From NCBI GenBank assembly GCA_040397785.1, contig JBBAVI010000148.1, positions 1 through 11,052 on the forward strand: a stretch of DNA of 11,052 bases, written 5' to 3'. The stretch's first letter is position 1. Each line of letters opens with the position of its first letter. Shown one piece after another: positions 1-6,817 of this stretch. This stretch comes from M3007 sp040397785. Lineage in GTDB: Bacteria > Bacteroidota > Bacteroidia > Chitinophagales > Saprospiraceae. Position numbers and translations under genes: made by a program. The notes beneath the pieces are model-generated. The model saw nothing but the letters and a program-made list of their open reading frames with translations. It had not been told where the DNA came from and ran no database searches.

Positions 1-133
1 CGCCCACCTTCGCCAATCGAACCACACCCAAGCCCAACAGAATAGGCTTCTTACCCTCAATCTGTATCATCCCATACCCCAGCAAATTTGTGCCAGGATC
101 AATGCCCAATATTACCCGCGGTTTCTCCACCAT
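1..133 (-). CDS. ruvC: RuvC Holliday junction resolvase, N-terminal part (runs off the left edge)
   Basis: Reading the minus strand from an ATG at 133 gives about 44 residues beginning MVEKPRVILGIDPGTNLLGY, followed by GMIQIEGKKP. The IDPGTxxxGYG block is the signature of RuvC, the endonuclease that cuts Holliday junctions together with RuvAB during recombination and repair. Asp12 in this block corresponds to the first catalytic, metal-binding Asp of the family. The reading frame stays open to the window edge, so the rest of the protein, including the other acidic residues, is not visible. It is transcribed divergently from aconitase across a 75-bp spacer. Identification rests on this N-terminal motif alone, but the motif is very characteristic. 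Confidence 0.9.
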   Translation of the reverse strand, partial: MVEKPRVILGIDPGTNLLGYGMIQIEGKKPILLGLGVVRLAKVG

Positions 134-208
134 ACAAAGATGCTGATTTCCGAAAAAATCCGGGGGAAATTTCCGAAATTTGTAGAAATTCATTTACAAA
201 ATCCATTC
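134..208. promoter_or_regulatory. Divergent intergenic spacer between ruvC and aconitase
   Basis: These 75 A/T-rich bases must hold at least one promoter, since the genes on either side are transcribed away from each other. A 10-bp perfect palindrome GGAAATTTCC lies at 165-174, and 6-bp inverted arms TTTGTA (179-184) and TACAAA (195-200) are separated by 10 bases. I found no clean match to the Bacteroidota -7 box TAnnTTTG on either strand. The palindromes could be operators or chance features of A/T-rich DNA. The spacer is inferred to be regulatory from gene orientation only. Confidence 0.35.
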
Positions 209-2473
209 ATGGCTTTCGATTTAGACCTCATCCAATCCGTTTACCAAAGAATGCCCCAACGCGTGGCAGCTGCCCGCCAATTGTTGGGAAGACCCCTAAC
301 CCTTACAGAAAAAATCCTTTTCTCTCACCTGTGGGATAATGCCGCACCGCAAGCCTTCGACCGTGGTAACGATTACGTAGATTTCGCACCCGATCGCGTG
401 GCCATGCAAGACGCTACCGCACAAATGGCTTTGTTGCAGTTTATGCAAGCGGGCCGACCAAAAGTCGCTGTACCCTCAACTGTGCACTGCGACCACCTCA
501 TCACCGCCAAAACTGGCGCCGGTGAAGACTTAACAAAAGCAACCACAGAAAGCGCCGAAGTATTCGACTTCCTCGCCTCTGTTTCCAATAAATACGGCAT
601 CGGATTCTGGAAGCCCGGAGCCGGTATCATCCACCAAGTGGTGCTAGAAAACTACGCCTTTCCCGGCGGAATGATGATCGGTACCGATTCACACACCGTG
701 AACGCGGGTGGATTGGGCATGATTGCCATCGGTGTGGGTGGAGCAGACGCATGCGATGTTATGGCAGGCCTCCCATGGGAACTCAAATGGCCCAAACTGA
801 TCGGTATCAAATTAACAGGCAAACTCAGTGGCTGGACAGCCCCGAAAGACGTCATCCTTAAAGTCGCGGGCATCCTCACCGTAAAAGGTGGAACCGGCGC
901 CATCGTAGAATATTTTGGTGAAGGCGCCAACGCCATGTCCTGTACTGGAAAAGGTACCATCTGTAATATGGGTGCTGAAATTGGAGCAACAACATCTACC
1001 TTCGGATACGATGATTCCATGGAGCGTTACCTCCGCGCAACAGGCAGAGAAGCCATCGCCGACGCTGCCAACGGAGTTCGTGAACACCTCAACGCCGATG
1101 CTGAAGTGTATGCAAACCCATCGGCCTACTTCGACGAAATAATCGAAATCAATCTCTCAGAACTTGAACCACACCTCAATGGTCCTTTCACACCCGATTT
1201 GGCTACACCCATCTCCAAAATGAAAGAAGTGGCTGCCGCCAACGGTTGGCCCACCAAAATTGAAGTGGGATTGATAGGAAGCTGCACAAACTCCTCTTAC
1301 GAAGATATCTCTCGTGCCGTTTCTTTGGCCAAACAGGTTTCCCAAAAGAATCTCAAAACCAAAGCGGAATACTTGATTACCCCCGGTTCTGAACAAGTGA
1401 GATTTACCATCGAGCGCGATGGCTTCCTTGACGTATTCGAGCAAATCGGTGCCAAAGTATTCGCCAACGCTTGCGGACCATGCATCGGAATGTGGGATCG
1501 TATGGGCGCTGAAAAGCAAGAGAAAAACACTATCGTGCACTCGTTTAACCGCAATTTCGCGAAGCGTGCCGACGGGAATCCCAATACATACGCGTTTGTA
1601 GGTAGCCCAGAACTCGTGACTGCATTGGCGATTGCGGGCGATTTAACCTTCAACCCACTCACCGACACCCTAATCAACGAAAATGGTGAAGCAGTGATGC
1701 TAGATGCCCCAACCGGCTACGAATTGCCAATCCTCGGATTCGCTGTAGAAGACGCCGGATACCAAGCCCCAGCCGCCGATGGAAGCAGCGTAGAAGTAAA
1801 AGTAGCGCCGAACAGCAGCCGTTTGCAACTCCTCGATCCGTTTGCGGCATGGGAAGGCACCGACCTAAATAACCTCAAACTATTGATTAAAGCCAAAGGC
1901 AAATGTACCACTGACCATATCTCAATGGCAGGCCCTTGGTTGAAATTCCGCGGTCACCTCGATAACATTTCCAACAACTTGCTCATTGGTGCCATCAATT
2001 TCTTCAACGAAAAATCCAATGAAGTGAAAAGCCAACTCACCGGCGGATACGATACCGTGCCAGGCACACAACGCGCTTACAAAGCCGCTGGTATTGGGAC
2101 CATTGTGGTGGGCGATGAAAACTACGGTGAAGGATCTAGCCGCGAACATGCTGCCATGGAACCCCGTCATTTGGGTGTTCGTGCCGTGTTGGTGAAGAGC
2201 TTCGCCCGTATTCACGAAACCAACTTGAAGAAGCAAGGGATGTTGGCATTGACGTTTGACGACAAAGCAGATTACAACAAAATACAAGAAGACGATACCA
2301 TCAGCATTTTGGGTTTGACCGAATTCGCCCCCAACAAGTCGTTGCAAATGGCGTTGAACCACGCCGATGGCAGCAGCGATACGATCACTGTGAACCATAG
2401 CTACAATGAACAACAAATCGACTGGTTTGTTGCTGGTGGCGCGTTGAACATCATTCGCAGAAGCGTGGCATAA
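209..2473 (+). CDS. Aconitate hydratase, mitochondrial-type
   Basis: Aconitase isomerises citrate to isocitrate through cis-aconitate in the TCA cycle, using a cytoplasmic [4Fe-4S] cluster. The 754-residue product has the full family layout. Cys359 (GSCTNSS) and Cys422/Cys425 (ACGPC) are the three cluster ligands, and their 63- and 3-residue spacing matches mitochondrial aconitase. Near the N-terminus are the VPSTVHCDH and GTDSHTVNAGG substrate/cluster loops. The C-terminal swivel domain has GEGSSREHAA, with the catalytic Ser-Arg region at about residues 642-647. I chose ATG 209 (MAFDLDLIQ) because the frame's earlier ATG at 140 would add 23 basic residues, lie in the divergent promoter region and not resemble the family. 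A membrane protein follows after 26 bp on the same strand and may be co-transcribed. Codon choice shifts from C-rich to G-rich towards the 3' end. The acnA/acnB naming varies for this subfamily, so no symbol is given. Confidence 0.96.
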   Translation: MAFDLDLIQSVYQRMPQRVAAARQLLGRPLTLTEKILFSHLWDNAAPQAFDRGNDYVDFAPDRVAMQDATAQMALLQFMQAGRPKVAVPSTVHCDHLITAKTGAGEDLTKATTESAEVFDFLASVSNKYGIGFWKPGAGIIHQVVLENYAFPGGMMIGTDSHTVNAGGLGMIAIGVGGADACDVMAGLPWELKWPKLIGIKLTGKLSGWTAPKDVILKVAGILTVKGGTGAIVEYFGEGANAMSCTGKGTICNMGAEIGATTSTFGYDDSMERYLRATGREAIADAANGVREHLNADAEVYANPSAYFDEIIEINLSELEPHLNGPFTPDLATPISKMKEVAAANGWPTKIEVGLIGSCTNSSYEDISRAVSLAKQVSQKNLKTKAEYLITPGSEQVRFTIERDGFLDVFEQIGAKVFANACGPCIGMWDRMGAEKQEKNTIVHSFNRNFAKRADGNPNTYAFVGSPELVTALAIAGDLTFNPLTDTLINENGEAVMLDAPTGYELPILGFAVEDAGYQAPAADGSSVEVKVAPNSSRLQLLDPFAAWEGTDLNNLKLLIKAKGKCTTDHISMAGPWLKFRGHLDNISNNLLIGAINFFNEKSNEVKSQLTGGYDTVPGTQRAYKAAGIGTIVVGDENYGEGSSREHAAMEPRHLGVRAVLVKSFARIHETNLKKQGMLALTFDDKADYNKIQEDDTISILGLTEFAPNKSLQMALNHADGSSDTITVNHSYNEQQIDWFVAGGALNIIRRSVA

Positions 2474-2499
2474 GTGGAGCCTACAAATACAATCTGACC

Positions 2500-4215
2500 A
2501 TGAAAGGCGAGAAGTGGATATATCCGATCACACTTTTCGCCTTTCTTTGTTTACGGACTTTTGCCTATAGCTATTTCTCCTGCAACTATACGGATTCCGA
2601 CCAATGCGTGATGTGGCAGATGGCAGATGATTTTGCCCATTTCCGTTTTTATACGCCCTTCTTTTACGGACAATTGTATTCCTCTGGTTTGGAAGCCTGG
2701 CTCGCAGCACCATTTATTTGGTTCGGTATTCCGGTTTATCGAGCCGTTCCGTTGGTTACTGCACTCATGTCTACCCTCCCCTGGATTTGGATGTCGCAAC
2801 TTGTTAGGAAACGCAGCGGCGACATGGCAGGCACTGCGATTCTCTGCCTGAGCCTGGCTTTTCCAATTTCATGGCTACAAACAACTTACATTTCTCGTGG
2901 TTTCATGCAATCCGTGTTTCTTACATCTTTAGCAACGCGGTTCATCCATCGATCGCGGCTGTGGTTGAATGTGGGCCTACTCCTTATGGGATGGGGGCTG
3001 ATGCAGAACGCAAATGGGATTTTGCTATTGCCGGGAGTATTTCCGATTTGGCAGGGTGAGTTGCAGCGCAGATTTGGCAGACTGGGCCGTCCAAATTCAA
3101 TGGTTGAGAGCCTAATGAATGTAATTCGGCTGTTATGGCCGGCGGGAATTGGAATGATCCTACTCTTTTTAACGTATGCCACGGTAAAATCCACACATCC
3201 GGAATGGATGATTCACGCCACGGTTCAGACCAATTTCTCATGGCATGTTTTTGGGGAGAGCATACAGCGTTACAACTGGTTTTTACAGCACACTTACTGC
3301 GGACGACCGCCATTGCTGGGTTGCGGATTGATTGCCTTGGCCGTTTTACTAATTGCCACGCCAACATCCAAAAATCAATGGCTAGGATTTTTTGGGATTT
3401 TATTGCTGCCACTGGCTTTGTTGGCCGTAGAAAAAACAACCGATGGCACCGAAAACATCTTCTTTGGCTACGGTCGATTTTTCTTAGCGATACCATTTGC
3501 TTGGGGTTGGCATGTATCCAGTTCTGGATTTTCTTTACGCGGATTGAAACGCCTTTGGGAAGTCCCCATCAAACGTCCATTTATATTTTTTGGCCAATTT
3601 CAGATCCCCTCCAAACTGATTAAAACCACCTATTTCATCGCCCTTTTTATTGCTGTTGGTCTCTACGGTTATCGTTTTTGGGACAAGTGTAGCATCCGCG
3701 AATTGGGAAAAACCTATGTTCCAGTGATGATTTACCCGATCAATCAGTTGCGGGACGATGCCGAGAAGATGGCAAACCTCTGCAGAACCCAGAAAATTGG
3801 CGCGGTGGTCGTATTGGACCACTACGTTTTGGAGACAGCGAGCATGGGATTTCAGCAATTGGCGCAGTTTCCGTTACAATCGAGAACTCCTCCACGTCTT
3901 CCTAGTGGGGGATTCCCAGACACGCTGCCGTTTTTATCTATTCCGATAGAAGTTGGGCCAGACTATTTTAAAATACCCATTCCAATTATTCGACCCAAAT
4001 ATGAACGTAGACATTGGCTATTAAAAGCAATCAAAGACCAACATTACGTCCCACACAAGGTCGCTGTAATGGATGTTTTCAAAGACAGCGTTTGGGGTGA
4101 CCAACTTCCGTTCAAACACAGTTTGGCTGATGTTCGCGGACCCGTTTTCATTTTTGAAACTGGAGAGATGACTTTATCTGATTTTTTAGATTTGATTCTA
4201 AAATCTTCAGAATAG
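2500..4215 (+). CDS. Polytopic membrane protein, GT-C-glycosyltransferase-like
   Basis: The 571-residue product is an inner-membrane protein. Hydrophobic segments lie near residues 6-26, 66-97, 108-127, 154-184, 211-229, 275-287, 293-310, 326-341 and 374-392. The last ~175 residues look soluble. Right after the first helix is an acidic loop, TDSDQ (Asp32, Asp34), followed by a conserved-looking YGQLYSSGLEAWLAAP stretch at about 56-71. An acidic motif in the first extracytoplasmic loop is typical of GT-C enzymes (PMT/ArnT-like), which use polyprenyl-phosphate-linked sugars, so a role in glycosylating lipid or protein at the envelope is plausible. This is inference from topology, not a family match I can verify. 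ATG 2500 is the first start after the aconitase stop and begins directly with the signal-like helix. The gene converges with the ribD unit. An alternative is an uncharacterised membrane protein without transferase activity. Confidence 0.7.
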   Translation: MKGEKWIYPITLFAFLCLRTFAYSYFSCNYTDSDQCVMWQMADDFAHFRFYTPFFYGQLYSSGLEAWLAAPFIWFGIPVYRAVPLVTALMSTLPWIWMSQLVRKRSGDMAGTAILCLSLAFPISWLQTTYISRGFMQSVFLTSLATRFIHRSRLWLNVGLLLMGWGLMQNANGILLLPGVFPIWQGELQRRFGRLGRPNSMVESLMNVIRLLWPAGIGMILLFLTYATVKSTHPEWMIHATVQTNFSWHVFGESIQRYNWFLQHTYCGRPPLLGCGLIALAVLLIATPTSKNQWLGFFGILLLPLALLAVEKTTDGTENIFFGYGRFFLAIPFAWGWHVSSSGFSLRGLKRLWEVPIKRPFIFFGQFQIPSKLIKTTYFIALFIAVGLYGYRFWDKCSIRELGKTYVPVMIYPINQLRDDAEKMANLCRTQKIGAVVVLDHYVLETASMGFQQLAQFPLQSRTPPRLPSGGFPDTLPFLSIPIEVGPDYFKIPIPIIRPKYERRHWLLKAIKDQHYVPHKVAVMDVFKDSVWGDQLPFKHSLADVRGPVFIFETGEMTLSDFLDLILKSSE

Positions 4216-4218
4216 AAT

Positions 4219-4308
4219 TTACATGCGCTTCCCACCCAACTGATAGTGGTCTGCCAAGGCCTTCTCAAAGGACTCCACCTCATAATATACGTCGGAAAAT
4301 AAACTCAC
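4219..4308 (-). CDS. Possible 29-residue ORF coupled to ribD, or remnant of a downstream gene
   Basis: On the minus strand a GTG at 4308-4306 overlaps the ribD stop as GTGA and opens a frame ending in TAA at 4221-4219, three bases from the end of the convergent gene. The product begins VSLFSDVYYEVESFEKALAD, continues HYQLGGKRM, and looks like ordinary protein (mixed acidic, basic and aromatic residues) with normal codons. The frame is open upstream past the GTG back into ribD but contains no ATG there. I do not recognise a family. It may be a small coupled gene, the tail of a decayed gene, or a former C-terminus of ribD displaced by a frameshift. Being only 29 codons long, it could also be chance. 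Confidence 0.3.
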   Translation of the reverse strand: MSLFSDVYYEVESFEKALADHYQLGGKRM

Positions 4309-5531
4309 TCCGCCCTGTCCCCTTCTTCCGTTCCGATGCCAATTCCACCGTTCAAATTCAATCCTACACCCTGATTTCCATTGGAATCAGACCTAAAATC
4401 CCGCTGCCAAATCCAATGCTCATCCGCCCCAAAATCCTGATCCCGCTTCAATATCGCTCGATCCAAATTCGGCGATTTAATCCCTGCACCCAATTGCATT
4501 TGCGAATTTCGCAAAATATGAATGTCATCCACGCAGTCCGCATCCACAAATGATTGTAAAATCGATGCGCCGCCCTCTACCAAAATCACCCCCAAGCCCT
4601 GGGCCTCATACAACCATTTTAACAACTCCGATAAATTTAAATCGCCGCCAACAACCCACAATTCTCCTTCACTTCGATTCAGACCCTCAGACATATATTC
4701 TCCTCGGCCATTTCGATCCAATACGATGCGAATCGGTTGCACAGGTACCTCAATACCACGCACATTCAACTTCGGCCTGTCGATGTTCCAAGTGTTTACG
4801 CCGACCAAAATCGCATCCACCCCAGCCCGCAAATTGTGTACCCAGAGACCTGATTCCTCGCCGGAAATCAAAACTCTTCCATTTTGAACTAGTTGGGCCT
4901 CCTGTGAGATAAGTTCAATTTCAGATGATAAAGAACTTGTCTCGCTTGTCTCGTCTACGCGTCCAATATATCCATCCGCCGTCTCAGCCCACTTCGCAAC
5001 CACAGCGGTCCGGCCTAAAACCTGATTCACCCAAAATGACCAATTCAAGTGTCGACATTCAGCCTCCAAAACGCCCTCCAACACAGCCACACCCGCTGCG
5101 CGTAACAACGCCACACCCCGACCGCTAACCATCGGATTGGGATCCAGCACCCCAACAACCACCTTGCCAACACCCTTCTCCAATATCAGATTCGCACAAG
5201 GCGGCGTCTTTCCAAAGTGAGCGCAAGGCTCCAACGACACATATAAAATGCAATCACTCAAATTCCCCACATCGCCCAAACCCTCAAACAACATCCGCTC
5301 CGCGTGGGCCCCGCCAAAATAAGCATGCCAGCCCTCAGCCACCACCTCTCCGCCACGCACCAACACCGCACCCACCATCGGATTTGGACTCACCCGCCCC
5401 CAACCGCGTTCGGCAAGCTCCAAACATCGCGTCATATATCCCCGATGCGCCTCCTTAGACAACCCGCCCCAAAGCGAATCCTCCGCCACATCCCCAAAAT
5501 CTGTAAAATCCATCTCGCCCATCAAATCCAT
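4305..5531 (-). CDS. ribD: Bifunctional riboflavin biosynthesis deaminase/reductase RibD
   Basis: RibD performs two cytoplasmic steps of riboflavin synthesis: deamination of the diaminopyrimidine ribosylamino phosphate, then NADPH-dependent reduction of the ribose. The 408-residue product carries the N-terminal deaminase with RVSPNPMVGAV, the zinc ligand His76 and catalytic Glu78 in HAE, and Cys103/Cys112 in PCAHFGKTPPC. The C-terminal reductase domain includes KWAETADG, RAGVDAILVG, RPKLNVRG and ILVEGG. I chose ATG 5531, which overlaps the upstream hydrolase stop as TGATG, a translational-coupling arrangement; in-frame ATGs at 5522 and 5513 are alternatives. It is longer than E. coli RibD (367 aa), with about 30 extra N-terminal residues, a Ser/Glu-rich insertion near 193-215, and an Asn/Gly-rich tail after about residue 380. 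A small ORF overlaps the stop. Confidence 0.95.
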   Translation of the reverse strand: MDLMGEMDFTDFGDVAEDSLWGGLSKEAHRGYMTRCLELAERGWGRVSPNPMVGAVLVRGGEVVAEGWHAYFGGAHAERMLFEGLGDVGNLSDCILYVSLEPCAHFGKTPPCANLILEKGVGKVVVGVLDPNPMVSGRGVALLRAAGVAVLEGVLEAECRHLNWSFWVNQVLGRTAVVAKWAETADGYIGRVDETSETSSLSSEIELISQEAQLVQNGRVLISGEESGLWVHNLRAGVDAILVGVNTWNIDRPKLNVRGIEVPVQPIRIVLDRNGRGEYMSEGLNRSEGELWVVGGDLNLSELLKWLYEAQGLGVILVEGGASILQSFVDADCVDDIHILRNSQMQLGAGIKSPNLDRAILKRDQDFGADEHWIWQRDFRSDSNGNQGVGLNLNGGIGIGTEEGDRAE

Positions 5532-6733
5532 CAACGACCAAACAACTTCATCGCCTCAGACACATACGTCTTCACACAAGCATATACCTTCCCACCGTCT
5601 GCGTCCCGCTCAATCCCATTACCCGTGCGCACAACCACCATCCCCCGTGAAGGAATCAATACGATATACTGCCCCTTCAACCCCTGAAAATAACTAAACT
5701 GCACACCGTCTACCATACCCAACCAAAATGAATGTCCGTAGTTTAAAGACCGCGGTGCCTCAGGGTGATTCGGCGATACAAACGGACGTTGAGCCATCGC
5801 CAAAAATCCAGAATCGATCAGCCCCTTGCCATGATGCATAACCATCAAGCCCAAACGACCAAAATCGCGAGCCCGGGCGTTGAAACAACAAAAATTCAAT
5901 TCCCTACCATTCTCCTTATCCAAAGACCAAGTCGCCGGCGCCTCAGCACCCAATGGCTTCCAAATTTGTTCCGATGCCAATTCCGCCAAATGCTTTCCCG
6001 TCGCCTGCTCCAAAACCAACCCCAACAACTGCGTGGCACCGCTCTGATATTCAAACACTTCCCCCGGTTTTACCACCACCGGCACCTCGCGCATCGTGGC
6101 TTCAATGTCGCTCCCGTAATACGCCTTCGCCGTGATGCCAAAGGGCGACACATAACTTTCATTCCAAGCCAACCCCGCCGTCATCGTGATCAAATGCCTC
6201 AATGTCAACCCCTTGGCATTCTCCTCCAACTCCACATTTCGATACCCCTTCACACCCTTCACCGCACCCACCCAAGGCAAAAATTTGCGCACCGGCTCGT
6301 CCCAAGACGATATTTCACCGCGCTCAATGGCCTGCTCCACCAACAAACAAGTGATCGTTTTGGCCATCGAAAACGAATTCGTGGGCACCGACGCATCCAC
6401 CGACTCAAAATATTTCTCACACACCAATGTATCGTTGCGAAACACCAAAAAAGATCCGCTCTCGGTTTTGTTCAACATCGCCACCAACCCCTCACTCAAA
6501 GTTTCCTCCGAAGCGCCTTCCAACGTCACCAAAGGCTTCACATTCGATGGATCATTGGCAATTTCTCGCGTATCGAACCCATTGTAATCCAAATAGTTGG
6601 CCGATTTCTGTCCGATCATATACGTCAACCGAACCCCCTTGATCAAATACCCCCATGGTGAAAGCCACACCAGCCCGGCCAATCCCACTGCGATAACCAA
6701 CACCAACAAAAAGCGCTGAAAAGCCTTCATCAT
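5531..6733 (-). CDS. Membrane-anchored serine hydrolase, class C beta-lactamase/NylB-like fold
   Basis: The 400-residue product begins with a basic stretch and a hydrophobic helix (about residues 8-26, LLVLVIAVGLAGLVWL), so it is probably held in the inner membrane with the enzyme domain outside the cytoplasm. The catalytic SxxK motif is SMAK (Ser122, Lys125) and the second motif is YQS (Tyr229) in the FEYQSGATQLLG context. GLKGQYIVLIPSRG near residues 351-364 fits the third active-site strand. These features are typical of penicillin-binding/esterase-type enzymes related to class C beta-lactamases and 6-aminohexanoate-dimer hydrolase. Substrate cannot be told from sequence; a peptidase or esterase role is as likely as beta-lactam hydrolysis. 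The start is ATG 6733 (MMKAFQ); ATG 6730 and TTG 6739 are alternatives. Its TGA overlaps the ribD ATG by one base, so the two genes are probably one operon despite unrelated functions. Confidence 0.88.
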   Translation of the reverse strand: MMKAFQRFLLVLVIAVGLAGLVWLSPWGYLIKGVRLTYMIGQKSANYLDYNGFDTREIANDPSNVKPLVTLEGASEETLSEGLVAMLNKTESGSFLVFRNDTLVCEKYFESVDASVPTNSFSMAKTITCLLVEQAIERGEISSWDEPVRKFLPWVGAVKGVKGYRNVELEENAKGLTLRHLITMTAGLAWNESYVSPFGITAKAYYGSDIEATMREVPVVVKPGEVFEYQSGATQLLGLVLEQATGKHLAELASEQIWKPLGAEAPATWSLDKENGRELNFCCFNARARDFGRLGLMVMHHGKGLIDSGFLAMAQRPFVSPNHPEAPRSLNYGHSFWLGMVDGVQFSYFQGLKGQYIVLIPSRGMVVVRTGNGIERDADGGKVYACVKTYVSEAMKLFGR

Positions 6734-6817
6734 ATTCAAATGTAATCAAACATTCCAAAGTTTGTACCCAACAAAATCCAATTCAAACTCTCCGCGCATT
6801 GCTTATATTTGTAGTTT
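6734..6817. promoter_or_regulatory. Divergent spacer with TAnnTTTG-like boxes on both strands
   Basis: This spacer separates the serine hydrolase (-) from the secreted propeller protein (+). On the plus strand TATATTTG at 6804-6811 matches the Bacteroidota -7 consensus TAnnTTTG and ends six bases before the ATG at 6818. On the minus strand TACATTTG (complement of 6744-6737) also matches and ends three bases before the ATG at 6733. Neither has a TTTG at the expected -33 distance: the nearest suitable copy for the minus box is about 27 bases away and for the plus box about 39. Matches are short and the DNA is A/T-rich, so they are weak promoter candidates. Confidence 0.35.

Noticed and set aside
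140..208. Earlier ATG extending aconitase by 23 residues
   Set aside because: The extension lies in the divergent promoter spacer, is basic and atypical, and the family begins near MAFDLDLI.
1157..1677. Minus-strand ORFs of about 126 residues inside aconitase
   Set aside because: They overlap the cluster-binding core of a well-conserved gene, overlap each other in different frames and show no family features.
2886..3496. Minus-strand ORFs (102 and 170 residues) inside the membrane protein gene
   Set aside because: They are in antisense frames to a gene with clear transmembrane periodicity and have no start context or motifs.
5765..6661. 298-residue plus-strand ORF antisense to the serine hydrolase
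   Set aside because: Its product is rich in Arg, His, Gln and Pro with no recognisable motif, as expected for the complement of G-rich codons, while the minus strand shows clear SxxK and YxS motifs.
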